From the NCBI GenBank assembly GCA_002727275.1, contig PBWO01000039.1, positions 1 through 53,952 of the forward strand: a DNA stretch of 53,952 nucleotides. The letters run 5' to 3'. The DNA is from Methanobacteriota archaeon. Lineage in GTDB: Archaea > Thermoplasmatota > Poseidoniia > Poseidoniales > Thalassarchaeaceae. This document shows positions 34,335 to 44,126 of this stretch, piece after piece; positions within the stretch are counted from its first letter, which is position 1, and every line of letters starts with the position of its first letter. Under the pieces are notes generated by a model. That model worked only from the letters and a program-made list of their open reading frames with translations. It ran no database searches and had not been told where the DNA came from. Made by a program: the position numbers and the translations under genes.

Positions 34335-34808
34335 CTACAATGATGATGAGTCTAGGCCACCCATTCCACATACAGTATGGAAATGGTCAGATGAAACTGG
34401 TTGTACAGAAAGCCTCTGACCCCTTTGTAGTAAAGGCATACCCTCCAACATGGCATTTTCTCTCATGTCTGTCAGAGCCACAATTTCGTACAGTTGTTTA
34501 ACAGGTTCGATATCAACTATCATCCACCGGGGATTTTCCAGTGAGGATTTTGGATCGAAGTAATTTGACTCTGGATCGAGTGCAGTAAAATCAGGGTATG
34601 CCTCACGGCAAACCCTAGCAATTCCTGCTACATGTGGCGGTTTGCAGTTTGAGTGGTAGAATAGAACAAGATCTCCAATTTTCATATCATCTCTCATTAT
34701 ATTCCTGGCCTGATAATTCCTTACTCCATCCCAATGAGTCTCTCCGTCTTCAACCAATTGTTCCCAAGGATAGACATGCGGTTCACTCTTCATTAGCCAG
34801 AACGCCAT
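34335..34808 (-). CDS. EVE-domain protein
   Basis: A 157-residue single EVE domain, the PUA-like fold that binds modified bases in RNA or DNA. Visible are the opening M-A-F-W-L-M-K-S-E-P, W-D-G-V-R-N-Y-Q-A-R-N and D-L-V-L-F-Y-H-S-N motifs of the family. The natural ligand is unknown here. Starts at 34814 and 34808 are both possible; I chose 34808 by similarity to the family N-terminus. The longer frame to 34883 overlaps the upstream transporter gene. Its stop codon touches the 3' end of the SRP RNA on the opposite strand. Confidence 0.88.
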   Translation of the reverse strand: MAFWLMKSEPHVYPWEQLVEDGETHWDGVRNYQARNIMRDDMKIGDLVLFYHSNCKPPHVAGIARVCREAYPDFTALDPESNYFDPKSSLENPRWMIVDIEPVKQLYEIVALTDMRENAMLEGMPLLQRGQRLSVQPVSSDHFHTVCGMGGLDSSSL

Positions 34809-34842
34809 GGTCATACGATGCACAGATGGTGCATAATGTATC

Positions 34843-37800
34843 TCACCATGAATCGTCTGACAACCCCATGAGGAGTGTGGCATCTATCGCATCCGCATCA
34901 TCCTTGGCAATCGCTCTTCTTAGGCCTGCAGTTTTGACCATAGTCTCCACACCACCAGTCAAGCTCACATTATTCTTGATTAGCAACGAGAAGACCGCTG
35001 GTAGCAATAGCAAAGCAGAGAGTGCTGCAACCACTAGTAGGATGATGACCACAGTAACGAACGGCTTTATGGCAGCAATAGGAATCAAATACGCAGAAAA
35101 TAAGCCGAATGCGGTAACTGTTACTGCTTCAAACAAACTCATACCAGTACTAGCACATGCTAGCCTTACAGCTTCAATAGTGCCGCCTTGATCTTTGACA
35201 CGATTGGCAATATGGATCGAGAAATCAATACCAACTCCAACTAGGATTGACCCGACCATCACAGTAACTAGGGAGAGTGGAACTCCTAGAGAGTCCATCG
35301 CTAACCATTGCATAGCTACAGTAAATCCTACGGGAACTGTTGTCAGTAGAGCAAATCGTAAGTCTCTGAAGACTAATCCTAGGGCTAGAATGGTGAATAA
35401 TAAAGCGAAACCTAGAGAACTCCATTGTGAATCAACAATTAGGCTGTTTACCGCAATAGTTACCGAAGCAACTCCCACCAAGTCCGATGCCTTTACACCC
35501 TCTGTAACATCAACCCAGTGATTGACCTCATTGGTTGCAATCTCAGTATTCTTGACATCCATAAATGGCATGTCGATGTATATCAGGCTCCTTTGGAAAT
35601 CAGATGATATGAACAACTCACGCATCTCTATGGTCATGCTATTGTAGAATATGTAAATCAGGAAGTTATGAGCTTGATCATCACCCGAAGGTGCCCCGTC
35701 CAAAGCACCCAATGTTTCCCAAAATGAACCATTACCAGCAACTTCCCTACCAAAAATAAACCCAACAACATCTTTGATTTGGTCTGGCAGTGGCCATTCC
35801 TCAACAAGATCGACAACCGACTGTCCCGATACATTCACACCGACTGCTATAGCTTTCATCAGGAAAACAATCGATACGGCAGTAGTCTGATTCACTCGAT
35901 TGCAATTCTGCTCCAAAGCCTCTATTCCTTTCAGGCTGTCATAGGGATCATTCATATTGACGTCCAGTAGAGATGGGTCAGCACCCAATTTTGCATCATC
36001 AATCAATAAGAAGCCTGGTTGGCCAGCCTCAAATTCGTCAGAATAAGTCTTCATTTTCTGAACAGCCTTCACTGGCAATCCATCTGCGCCCTCAGAAGGT
36101 GCCATTTCAAGCAGATCGATATTTTCCTCAACATTTTCTCTAGAGAAGCCTGCTGAAACAATCATGGCTACAATAAAGACAGCTAATGCCGCTTTGGTCC
36201 ATTTGATGGGAATCCCCACTGCCCCCATGAATAATTTTGGAGGTGGGTGTGAAGGTTTTTTCAGATCTAGAATCATGGTTAGGTTAGGTACCATAACCAT
36301 GGTCATAATGTAAACAACAACAATACCTCCGGCTAATGCATACCCCACAGTTTTGATTGGAGCCATTGTTGTGAAAGTTAGTGAATAGAAACCAATGATC
36401 GTGGTGATAGCAGAAAGAAGAACTGCTCGGCCCGTAGAACTTAATGCAGTCTCCATCTTTTCTCTAGGCGTTCCACTGGCCTCTGCATACCTATTGGTGA
36501 TATGAAGTCCGTATGAAACACCTAATGCAAGAACAATTGGACCTACGATAATAACAGTCATTGTGACTTCATAATCGGTGAAGCCAATGATTCCCAGTGT
36601 AATCCAAACAGAGCAAAGTGTAGGTAATCCTGAGATGATTACAACTTTGAGGCCCTGGACGAATCTTATCCTACCTGTCTGCAATAGGTCGCAGTGGAAA
36701 AGAAATAGTACCAAAGCAACTGCAATACCGCCAATAGGAAATACCTTCCAAAATAGCTTGAATGACTCCTCTGTTACTGCGCTAGTAATTGGAACTGGAC
36801 CTGTGAGCGTCATTACGAGACTCTTCTCAGACCACCCATTCTGAAGTGCTAGTGAGTCAATGGTCTGTTGAGTATCAGAAATTAGCTCCGAGATTTCGAA
36901 ATCATCAACCCCATCCCGATCTTTATCAGATTGAATTCCAATAATAATTACAGCTCTATTCCAACCATGCCCTGAAGTTTCAATATCAGTAATCCCATCT
37001 CCATTAGTATCTCTACCAACATCACGTACCAACTTGTTAAGTGCGTTTTGTGGCATCTCTCCCAATATCTGATCAACTCTTTGCTGATCAGGAATACTAT
37101 AACTCCCGATAATCCCCTCTTGCTGGTCAATGGTTTCATTGAAATCGTCCGTTAATTCTTCGTTCCCAGAAGCTTCCGCCAATGCTGCAAATGTAGCCTT
37201 TGCAACTCTCCCAGCGCTAGAATTCACCTCTTTAATTACTGTAGAGATAGACAGTAAGTAGATGATATTGTCCTGAGTGCCACGGTCATTGCGAACGTGA
37301 TTCAACTCTTTCTCTAATGCATCAATTTCTTCAAGTATTTCGACAGTTGTTACATTGAGTTCATCCGACTCAACATAAATTACCATTACATTCGTTGTCC
37401 AATTTTGCTCGACGCTAGCGAGTTGCTGAGTTACGGGATCACCTTCGGGCAAATAGACTTCAAGATCTCCGTTGACATTCAGCGCAGATTCTTCTTGACA
37501 GTAGTCAGGATTGTCGAATCCCTCTCTACAATCGAGCACACCTGAGTGAAGTGAAAAGAAACCCGTAACTAGAAGACAGATTGTAACTGTGATCACCGGT
37601 GCGCGAGTTAGAAGACTCGTTCCAGATGCATTCGAAAGCTCTCTACGGATAGCGTTAGGGATTCTTCTCAAGGCACTTATCGCACTCTCGGAATCTACGT
37701 TGGTTATCGCCTCTTTGCCAGTGGAAATCTTTGAGCTAATATCCTCACGAACTCTGTCAATTGCACTGCCGCGAGTGTCACCTCCGGTATCGCCACCTTC

Positions 37801-37848
37801 CATATCTGGATGCCTTGTGCCCGCGGAGGGAACTTCAACCCCACGCAA
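34843..37848 (-). CDS. RND superfamily (MMPL-like) transporter
   Basis: A 1001-residue membrane exporter of the MMPL/HpnN-type RND group, with two six-helix halves and two large outside loops. The sterol-sensing-like helix sets near residues 370-540 and 830-985 repeat the G-x-x-x-D-Y/F motif in the form V-G-V-G-I-D-F in the second half. The first loop carries two D-x-D/N-x-D-G-x-x-D calcium-type motifs at residues 280-290 and 308-318, unusual for the family. The N-terminal 80 residues are acidic and soluble. Substrates of this group include lipids and pigments; none can be assigned. Met16 (37803) is an alternative start. Confidence 0.87.
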   Translation of the reverse strand: MRGVEVPSAGTRHPDMEGGDTGGDTRGSAIDRVREDISSKISTGKEAITNVDSESAISALRRIPNAIRRELSNASGTSLLTRAPVITVTICLLVTGFFSLHSGVLDCREGFDNPDYCQEESALNVNGDLEVYLPEGDPVTQQLASVEQNWTTNVMVIYVESDELNVTTVEILEEIDALEKELNHVRNDRGTQDNIIYLLSISTVIKEVNSSAGRVAKATFAALAEASGNEELTDDFNETIDQQEGIIGSYSIPDQQRVDQILGEMPQNALNKLVRDVGRDTNGDGITDIETSGHGWNRAVIIIGIQSDKDRDGVDDFEISELISDTQQTIDSLALQNGWSEKSLVMTLTGPVPITSAVTEESFKLFWKVFPIGGIAVALVLFLFHCDLLQTGRIRFVQGLKVVIISGLPTLCSVWITLGIIGFTDYEVTMTVIIVGPIVLALGVSYGLHITNRYAEASGTPREKMETALSSTGRAVLLSAITTIIGFYSLTFTTMAPIKTVGYALAGGIVVVYIMTMVMVPNLTMILDLKKPSHPPPKLFMGAVGIPIKWTKAALAVFIVAMIVSAGFSRENVEENIDLLEMAPSEGADGLPVKAVQKMKTYSDEFEAGQPGFLLIDDAKLGADPSLLDVNMNDPYDSLKGIEALEQNCNRVNQTTAVSIVFLMKAIAVGVNVSGQSVVDLVEEWPLPDQIKDVVGFIFGREVAGNGSFWETLGALDGAPSGDDQAHNFLIYIFYNSMTIEMRELFISSDFQRSLIYIDMPFMDVKNTEIATNEVNHWVDVTEGVKASDLVGVASVTIAVNSLIVDSQWSSLGFALLFTILALGLVFRDLRFALLTTVPVGFTVAMQWLAMDSLGVPLSLVTVMVGSILVGVGIDFSIHIANRVKDQGGTIEAVRLACASTGMSLFEAVTVTAFGLFSAYLIPIAAIKPFVTVVIILLVVAALSALLLLPAVFSLLIKNNVSLTGGVETMVKTAGLRRAIAKDDADAIDATLLMGLSDDSW

Positions 37849-37876
37849 CTAAGATTTCTCAGGATAGCGATTCTGA

Positions 37877-37894
37877 CCCGCAATAAATTGCGGG
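37877..37894. promoter_or_regulatory. 18-bp palindrome between RND transporter and valS
   Basis: CCCGCAATAAATTGCGGG: two 8-bp arms around a central AA. The AT-rich centre could serve as a TATA box on either strand, with GC flanks as BRE-like elements. It lies 28 nt from the transporter start and 46 nt from the valS start. It could be a bidirectional promoter or an operator that overlaps one. Confidence 0.5.
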
Positions 37895-37940
37895 AACGGT
37901 CAAGAATAGGCTATCTCACGTAGAACCCGGAAGTGATTCG

Positions 37941-40427
37941 GTGGGCGGGCCTAGCATACCTGACAAGCGGTGGTCAGTTGATCTCGAGAAGCGAATCCAA
38001 CATGAGCACTATGAGCAAGGATACGAGGACAGGTATGCTTTCGATTCCAAGAGCGAGCGCGAGATTTTCATCATCGATACTCCTCCTCCTTACCCAAGCG
38101 GAACTTGGCATATTGGAGCGGTTGCTCAATACAGTATGATCGATGTTATCGCGAGGAGCCAGAGACTTCTCGGCAAGGAAGTCAGATTCCCATGGGGGGT
38201 GGACCGAAATGGAATCAATATCGAATTCACTGTAGAGAAGAAGCATGGACGAAAAATGAGGACTTATGATAGACTGGAGTTTCTCAAACTTTGTGAACAA
38301 ACCATTGAGTCTTATACTCAAGCAATGAGAGAAACTGCTAAGCGGGTGGGCCTTTCTTGCGACTTCGAGAACGAATACCTGACAGATTCATCAGATTATA
38401 GGGCAGTTTCACAATCAATTTTCGTCGATTTGTTCAAGCGAGGCGACATTGTTGAGGATCTACGTCCGAATATCTATGACCCCGTAGAAGGGACCACAAT
38501 CGCAGATGCTGAGGTGCAGCGTGTAACCAGAGAGACATTGCTTTGCGACGTGGTTTGGACTGTCGAAGATGGCCAAGAGGTTGTGATATCAACGACCAGG
38601 CCAGAGTTGATTTGCGCTTGCGGGGTAGTCGTAGTTCATCCAGACGATCAGAGGTATGCCAGTTTGGTCGGGAAGAAAATATCCCTTCCTATGCCAGTAT
38701 CTGGTAGGTCTACCGATGTTGAGGTAGTAGCTCACCCATCGGTGAAGATGGACTTCGGTAGTGGAGTCCTAATGGTTTGTTCTTTTGGCGATCAGAACGA
38801 TGTTGCCGTGTTTAGAGAGTTGGGACTTACTCCTCATGTTGCGATTGGATTGGACGGATGTATGACTGATATTTCTGGACCGTTGTCGGGCCACCCAACC
38901 GAGGAGGCTAGAGGAATGGCCATTGACATCCTTCGTGAATCCGGAAGGTTGGCAGACGCAAAGAAACACATGCAGGAGGTTCCAGTTAGCGAGAGAGGAG
39001 GAAACCCTGTTGAAATCATCCTTCTCAAAGAATGGTATGTGCGTCAGACACACATCTTAGAAAGACTAGCAGAACTTTCTGATAAGTCTACATTCATACC
39101 TGAGAGGAACAGACAGTATCTTCATGATTGGATGGATGGCATTTCGATTGATTGGCCAATAAGCAGACGTAGATGGTATCACACAGAAGTTCCAATCTGG
39201 TACTCTGAAGATAAAACGAAAGTTATCGTTCCACCACACGGTGTATACGTTCAACCTTGGAAGGACGAACCCCCTGCAGAATCTGACGTTCTGGATAGGG
39301 AATCAAAGCAGATATTAGGAACATTTAGCGAGTTATCGAATACACTAGGGGAACTCTTCGGAGAAGAGAAAGTCTTCGACACATGGATGGACTCTTCAAA
39401 CTCCAATCTATTTGTCTCAGGATACATCAGTGATCCAGAGTTATTTGATCGTGCCTTCCCGACAGCAATCAGACCTCAAGGGAAGGAGATAGTTAGAACA
39501 TGGCTTTACTACACTCTACTGAAGAGTGCATTGCTCCTTGATGAGAAAGCCTTCGAGAACATTTGGGTTGACGGCTTGGGAATGGACCCCTGGGGGCGCA
39601 AGATGTCCAAGTCACTTGGAAATGGAATCGATGCTGATTCCGTTCTAGAGTGCGGCGCTTCTGGAAGAACCGGTTCATGGAAGATCAAGGGGCCCGATGG
39701 GAAGCAAGTGCAGTTGAGGGCGAATAAAATTGGAAGTGAGTGTTTTAGGCTATGGAAAGCATGTGATGCCCAAGTAGGGGATGACTTCCAAATTAATCCT
39801 CAAGAAATCGAATCACGATATTTTGGAGTACTAACTAAACTGTTCAACGTAGCACGCTTCGCAAGTCAGTTCGATACTCCTCTAGATTTCGAAACTCCGC
39901 CAGAAAATCTCCCGGTAGAGGACGTGTGGATACTCTCTGAATTCGATGGTTCAATGAGGCGAGTCGAAGCGGCCTGGAGTTCTATTGACATCTACACTGC
40001 AGCCCAGACTCTCAAAGGATTCGGAACTGGTGTATTCCCCAGTCATTGGCTAGAGATGGCAAAGTCTAGGCTTTACGATGGCGATCCTAGAGCCGCATGG
40101 ACTCTTCACAGAATAACTCGTGACTTACTTACTGGACTTACTCCCATCTGCCCATTCTTCACTCATTATCTCTCATCAGAGCTTTACGGTGAATCTTCAA
40201 TCGATGTTCGGTCGTTTCCGCGTTTAGATGCCAGAATTCTTGGAGATAATGCTGAACACCTCAGGACTCTAACCAAGCATATCTCCGAATTCAACTCCTC
40301 TGTATGGAAGGCAAAGAAGGATGCAGGTCTTTCCCTAAAGTCGCCAATTTCAGATTTTGTAATCCCAGCCGAATTAGAAGAATTCTCTGAAGCCCTCGTG
40401 AATATGCATGCATTGGAGTTCAGTTGA
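37941..40427 (+). CDS. valS: Valyl-tRNA synthetase
   Basis: Charges tRNA-Val. It is a class I synthetase of 828 residues with P-P-P-Y-P-S-G-T-W-H-I-G as the HIGH region near residue 55, an editing CP1 domain with T-T-R-P-E-L, I-D-W-P-I-S-R-R-R-W as the ValRS-type tryptophan motif, and K-M-S-K-S near residues 553-557. F-D-T-W-M-D-S-S and R-P-Q-G-K-E-I-V-R-T-W separate it from IleRS and LeuRS. The start is GTG at 37941. It overlaps the convergent serA by 8 bp. Confidence 0.93.
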   Translation: MGGPSIPDKRWSVDLEKRIQHEHYEQGYEDRYAFDSKSEREIFIIDTPPPYPSGTWHIGAVAQYSMIDVIARSQRLLGKEVRFPWGVDRNGINIEFTVEKKHGRKMRTYDRLEFLKLCEQTIESYTQAMRETAKRVGLSCDFENEYLTDSSDYRAVSQSIFVDLFKRGDIVEDLRPNIYDPVEGTTIADAEVQRVTRETLLCDVVWTVEDGQEVVISTTRPELICACGVVVVHPDDQRYASLVGKKISLPMPVSGRSTDVEVVAHPSVKMDFGSGVLMVCSFGDQNDVAVFRELGLTPHVAIGLDGCMTDISGPLSGHPTEEARGMAIDILRESGRLADAKKHMQEVPVSERGGNPVEIILLKEWYVRQTHILERLAELSDKSTFIPERNRQYLHDWMDGISIDWPISRRRWYHTEVPIWYSEDKTKVIVPPHGVYVQPWKDEPPAESDVLDRESKQILGTFSELSNTLGELFGEEKVFDTWMDSSNSNLFVSGYISDPELFDRAFPTAIRPQGKEIVRTWLYYTLLKSALLLDEKAFENIWVDGLGMDPWGRKMSKSLGNGIDADSVLECGASGRTGSWKIKGPDGKQVQLRANKIGSECFRLWKACDAQVGDDFQINPQEIESRYFGVLTKLFNVARFASQFDTPLDFETPPENLPVEDVWILSEFDGSMRRVEAAWSSIDIYTAAQTLKGFGTGVFPSHWLEMAKSRLYDGDPRAAWTLHRITRDLLTGLTPICPFFTHYLSSELYGESSIDVRSFPRLDARILGDNAEHLRTLTKHISEFNSSVWKAKKDAGLSLKSPISDFVIPAELEEFSEALVNMHALEFS

Positions 40428-41397
40428 GTGCCGAAGTAGGTCTCTCTCCATCAAAATGAATAAGCAGGTTATTCACCATCTCTAGTCCGACTCTGGTTTG
40501 AGCCTCAAGTGTCGCTGCACCGATGTGAGGGCTGCCATGGAATCCTTCATGCGCCAGTAATGGATTACCTATGGCAGGCTCAACTTCGTACACATCTAGA
40601 GCAGCACTGGTCAGCATACCAGAATCCAAAGCTTCCAGAACTGCTATTTCGTCGACTATTCCTCCTCTGGCGCAGTTGACAATGTGGTTTCCACATGCAG
40701 TTCCATCTGCCCCAATTCTAGGCATCATCGAAATCCTATCGAGATTAACTAGGTGTTTTGTTTCATCAGAAAGATTGCAATGAACTGAGATGTGTGTACA
40801 ATGATTAAACAATTCATCGACATTATCATGCAAAGTACATCCTAGTTTTGAAGCCAATTTCTGACTGACATAAGGGTCATAGGCATGAATTTCCATTCCG
40901 AATGATTGCGCTAGAGAACCAACTCCCTGCGCAATTCTACCGTATCCAATTAGGCCTAGACGCTTACCACCCAATTCACTACCTTTCAGTGACTTCTTGG
41001 CCCATTCTGAACGTCTCAGTGTCCGATCTGCCTTGGGGATAAATCTCACACACGCCAGTAGATGCCCAATGGTTAATTCTACCACGCTCTTTGTAGAGGC
41101 ACCAGGAGTGTTGCAAACTAACACTCCGTTTGTAGAGGCAGCCTCCAAGTCGATATTATCCACGCCCACACCGGCTCTTCCAATGAATGAGAGACCATTC
41201 TCTGCTGAACAACTAGCATTGATGACTTCCGCAGTCATCTTAGTTGCACTGCGAACTACTACGGCATCGAAAGCTGAAAGTACTCCCCCGATCAACTCTT
41301 CGGGACTGTAATGCTGAGTAACTACTTCATGTCCCAATTCTTCCAACTTCGCCACGGCATCGGGGGCCATCCCATCAGTCACCGCTATGCGACTCAT
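40420..41397 (-). CDS. serA: D-3-phosphoglycerate dehydrogenase-like (short form)
   Basis: A D-2-hydroxyacid dehydrogenase of the SerA branch, first step of serine synthesis. G-R-A-G-V-G-V-D-N-I-D near residue 74, the NAD motif G-Y-G-R-I-A-Q-G, the N-C-A-R-G-G-I-V-D-E catalytic-Arg region, and the H-I-G-A-A-T catalytic His are present. At 325 residues it lacks the ACT regulatory domain of bacterial long forms. Related glyoxylate or other 2-hydroxyacid enzymes are possible. A weak TATA-like element (RC CTTGATTG, 41420-41427) is at -30. Confidence 0.87.
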   Translation of the reverse strand: MSRIAVTDGMAPDAVAKLEELGHEVVTQHYSPEELIGGVLSAFDAVVVRSATKMTAEVINASCSAENGLSFIGRAGVGVDNIDLEAASTNGVLVCNTPGASTKSVVELTIGHLLACVRFIPKADRTLRRSEWAKKSLKGSELGGKRLGLIGYGRIAQGVGSLAQSFGMEIHAYDPYVSQKLASKLGCTLHDNVDELFNHCTHISVHCNLSDETKHLVNLDRISMMPRIGADGTACGNHIVNCARGGIVDEIAVLEALDSGMLTSAALDVYEVEPAIGNPLLAHEGFHGSPHIGAATLEAQTRVGLEMVNNLLIHFDGERPTSALN

Positions 41398-41461
41398 GGG
41401 TAGTAGAACTAGTTCAGTTCAATCAAGGTTGCTGACTGAGATTGTCCAAGCCTCTAGAGAG

Positions 41462-41469
41462 AATTATAT
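41462..41469 (+). promoter_or_regulatory. TATA box of the superoxide dismutase gene
   Basis: AATTATAT lies exactly 30 to 23 nt before the ATG at 41492. The canonical TTATAT core makes this one of the clearest promoters in the window and fixes the sod start. Confidence 0.6.
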
Positions 41470-41491
41470 CATGAAGCCCATTGGGTCATTC

Positions 41492-42085
41492 ATGGCCTAC
41501 GAGTTACCCGACTTACCTTACGACTACGATGCACTAGAACCGCATATAGATGCCCTAACCATGGAGATTCATCATACAAAGCATCACAATGCATACACCA
41601 ACAATCTCAATGCCGCAATAGATTCCAATGGAATATCAGACATGCCTGTTGGTGAACTTCTTAGCAATCATTCTGATATCCCTGCGATCAGGAACAATGG
41701 TGGTGGTTGGTGGAATCATTGCCAGTTTTGGGCGGCTATGTCTCCCGAAGGAGGCGGAAACCCATCGGGAGAACTTGCATCTGCTATCGATTCTGCTTTT
41801 GGATCATTTGAAGAATTCCAAGGTACCTTTCAGAAGGCAGCAATGACCCGATTTGGCAGTGGCTGGGCTTGGCTTGGCGTTAAAGACAACTCTCTTTGTG
41901 TATGTTCAAGCCCCAATCAGGATAATCCTCTGATGGATGGTTGCTGCACACCCATTCTGGGACTCGACGTCTGGGAGCATGCCTATTACAAGAAATACGG
42001 CCCGGGGAGGGCAACTTACATTGAAGCATGGTGGAATGTAGTTGATTGGAACGAAGTATCCCGCAGATACGCAGAAGCCCTCTGA
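41492..42085 (+). CDS. sodA: Superoxide dismutase (Fe/Mn family, Mn-type)
   Basis: Disproportionates superoxide in the cytosol. The 197-residue protein has the metal ligands in M-E-I-H-H-T-K-H-H, W-W-N-H, and D-V-W-E-H-A-Y-Y. The Mn-type marks are the S-P-E-G-G-G loop and Gln in P-N-Q-D-N-P-L. A Cys pair in D-G-C-C-T before the D-V-W-E-H motif is unusual. The start was chosen by the TATA box at -30 and by family N-terminus (A-Y-E-L-P-D-L-P); ATG 41471 and the frame back to 41387 are rejected because they would place the TATA box inside the gene. Confidence 0.94.
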   Translation: MAYELPDLPYDYDALEPHIDALTMEIHHTKHHNAYTNNLNAAIDSNGISDMPVGELLSNHSDIPAIRNNGGGWWNHCQFWAAMSPEGGGNPSGELASAIDSAFGSFEEFQGTFQKAAMTRFGSGWAWLGVKDNSLCVCSSPNQDNPLMDGCCTPILGLDVWEHAYYKKYGPGRATYIEAWWNVVDWNEVSRRYAEAL

Positions 42086-42144
42086 TTGCTCACTGTGACG
42101 TTCATCGACCGTTTTGTTATTGGTGCTGATGTTGACCAGCGCCC

Positions 42145-43221
42145 ATGGCCACGGGCTCTGAGGGTTTGCTAACTTCAGCCCTCATCCTTTTTGCTCCACT
42201 ATTATTTGCTATCCCGTTGTCTATTGGATGGAGGTGGTGGATAGGAACTGAGCCCGAACACGAGCATTATAGAGAAAAGGTAAGGAGAGTTCTGGATTCA
42301 GGAATTCCTCTGCGCAGATATAGGGCCGAGTTGGATTCAGAGGCGAGAAGATTTTTGATAGATACCGAGAGGCAGGGAAGGATTGAATCAGATTTATTAT
42401 TCCCACTAAAGATTCAACATTTCTTGTTATTACCCATCTTGGCAATTTGGCCAATTATTGGATTATTTGCTGCTTTGTTTGCTATTCCTCTGATGCCTCT
42501 TCTAAGATTCTTGGAATGGATTCTGATTAGTAAAAGAGGTCTGCTACGTATTGCTAAACTACTCCAAAGCATCACTAGATGGGAGGTAATAGGCATTCCC
42601 AAACTGGACGACGGTGCTAAGAGACTGGATCAGGTTCTAGCATCGATTCATCGCCTCCCAATAACCGTATTCTTGGGTGTTTTCGCATATCTAGTAGTGT
42701 TATACTTGCCCCTAGATGGCAGAGGAATAGTCGTAGTCAGCGGAGCAGTCTATATTATTCTCGTATCAATCACCTCCGTAATCCGGGCTGCGACTGCCAA
42801 TACACTCGTATTTGCAGACCCCACAAAACGTCGACTCATTCCTATGGATACCTTTGTCGAAGATGCTCTCGGCCCTCTAGTTGGAATCGGATTGCTGTTC
42901 CTACTTTCAAGGCAACTAATGTACGGTGGACAACTAAGATCCGGAGAATTCATTTCAGATCCTGTTGTCTTTTCTCTTAGTGTATTGGTGGTATTGTACA
43001 CTGCAACAGTTGTTGGAATACTAGTTGAATTCACTTTCTTCAGCTACAGGGCCAACGATGTCAGGCAAACATTTCAACGACAGATGGTGGAGGAATATGA
43101 TCCAGTAGTTTATCTTTTTACAAGAAATCTAGGGTCACTAAAACTTTCGCCTTTGATGCCATTATCTGAGTGGTTGGAAAAAGGTGAGAGGCTGGAACTA
43201 TCACCTTCAGATTCAGACTGA
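42145..43221 (+). CDS. Multi-pass membrane protein, hypothetical
   Basis: Unrecognised. The 358-residue protein has about seven hydrophobic segments in two groups (residues about 10-28 and 85-130, then 170-290) with a basic, amphipathic stretch between the first two and a soluble C-terminus of about 60 residues. No transporter signature is seen. TTGTTATTGG lies just before -23 and supports the ATG at 42145. It overlaps the convergent ygfZ by 9 bp. Confidence 0.65.
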   Translation: MATGSEGLLTSALILFAPLLFAIPLSIGWRWWIGTEPEHEHYREKVRRVLDSGIPLRRYRAELDSEARRFLIDTERQGRIESDLLFPLKIQHFLLLPILAIWPIIGLFAALFAIPLMPLLRFLEWILISKRGLLRIAKLLQSITRWEVIGIPKLDDGAKRLDQVLASIHRLPITVFLGVFAYLVVLYLPLDGRGIVVVSGAVYIILVSITSVIRAATANTLVFADPTKRRLIPMDTFVEDALGPLVGIGLLFLLSRQLMYGGQLRSGEFISDPVVFSLSVLVVLYTATVVGILVEFTFFSYRANDVRQTFQRQMVEEYDPVVYLFTRNLGSLKLSPLMPLSEWLEKGERLELSPSDSD

Positions 43222-44124
43222 ATCGACTCTGGCAATGACTCCATTTTCAAACAATAACGAATCAATTTCTGCAGCAGCACTAGGGATTAGGGCCAGACCA
43301 GAACTACCACTCTTAACTTGGCAAGTATCGGTGACAATTACACTACCCACATTCTCAATTTTTGATTTTCCTAGGGGAATAATTCCAGTGGAACTGAGCC
43401 TTACTAAGCACCTAGCAAGAGCGCCTCTACTTTCCATTCGCGCATGTATCTCTTGGCCGGGATAACACCCTTTGTCAAGAGCAACAAGGTTCTGAAGTCC
43501 CAACTCAAATGGTAGATTAAGAGAATTTAACTCATTATGATCAAGGATTCCTGAGCGTATTCTGACAACATCCCATTGTTTTGAATCCGATAGCTCTGCT
43601 CCATTTTCAACTAATAATGCTATAAGCGACTCATAATGACTTGTTGGGGCTAGAATCTGGACTGCTTCACTACAACTCCAATGTATTGAAAATAGTGAAT
43701 TTCCGAATTCTAACCATTTTTCATTATTCAATTCCGTTGGATCTATACCTAGTCCGACCAAACATCTTTGAGGAGCATTGCCGATTAATACCAGTTGAAC
43801 TATCGCCTCATCTGCATCTTTCACCACTAAATCTTCATTCCATGGTATGCCTGAAGCAAGATTTTGTCGAGTTTTTTCCCCAGTACTATAATTCCCAAGA
43901 ATGATAGCTCGCCCTTCTAGATTACAAACTGTTGCAATATCGAGAATCCTGCCGTTTGCATTGCATATCAATCCGTCTTTTCTTCCAAGCAGTTGCATTT
44001 CGAGAGTATCAACACTAACAATTCTGTTGAGGTGCTCGAGAGTGGATATACCTTCAACTACAGTTACTGATGAAGGAACAGAGAATACTTGAGCCACCGG
44101 ATGAAGGTGTTCTGAATTAGCCAT
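43213..44124 (-). CDS. ygfZ: YgfZ/IBA57-like iron-sulfur assembly protein
   Basis: A tetrahydrofolate-binding, aminomethyltransferase-fold protein that helps A-type carriers build [4Fe-4S] clusters. The signature K-G-C-Y-x-G-Q-E is present with Cys at about residue 220 (D-K-G-C-Y-P-G-Q-E-I). It has 303 residues from the ATG at 44124, which follows the iscA stop by two bases; the longer frame overlaps iscA. Being directly behind an A-type carrier is strong support, since the eukaryotic IBA57-ISCA pair acts together. Confidence 0.9.
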   Translation of the reverse strand: MANSEHLHPVAQVFSVPSSVTVVEGISTLEHLNRIVSVDTLEMQLLGRKDGLICNANGRILDIATVCNLEGRAIILGNYSTGEKTRQNLASGIPWNEDLVVKDADEAIVQLVLIGNAPQRCLVGLGIDPTELNNEKWLEFGNSLFSIHWSCSEAVQILAPTSHYESLIALLVENGAELSDSKQWDVVRIRSGILDHNELNSLNLPFELGLQNLVALDKGCYPGQEIHARMESRGALARCLVRLSSTGIIPLGKSKIENVGSVIVTDTCQVKSGSSGLALIPSAAAEIDSLLFENGVIARVDSV

Positions 44125-44126
44125 AT

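Noticed and set aside
34063..34371. Open reading frames on both strands (34063-34371 minus, 34118-34309 plus)
   Set aside because: They lie inside the folded SRP RNA, have Arg/Pro/Gly-rich random composition, and cover its conserved helices.
37941..40427. Isoleucyl- or leucyl-tRNA synthetase instead of valyl
   Set aside because: The I-D-W-P-I-S-R-R-R-W, F-D-T-W-M-D-S-S and R-P-Q-G-K-E motifs are those of ValRS.
41387..41491. Upstream extension of sod
   Set aside because: The TATA box AATTATAT at 41462-41469 would lie within the coding region, and SODs normally start at the A-Y-E-L-P-D-L-P stretch.
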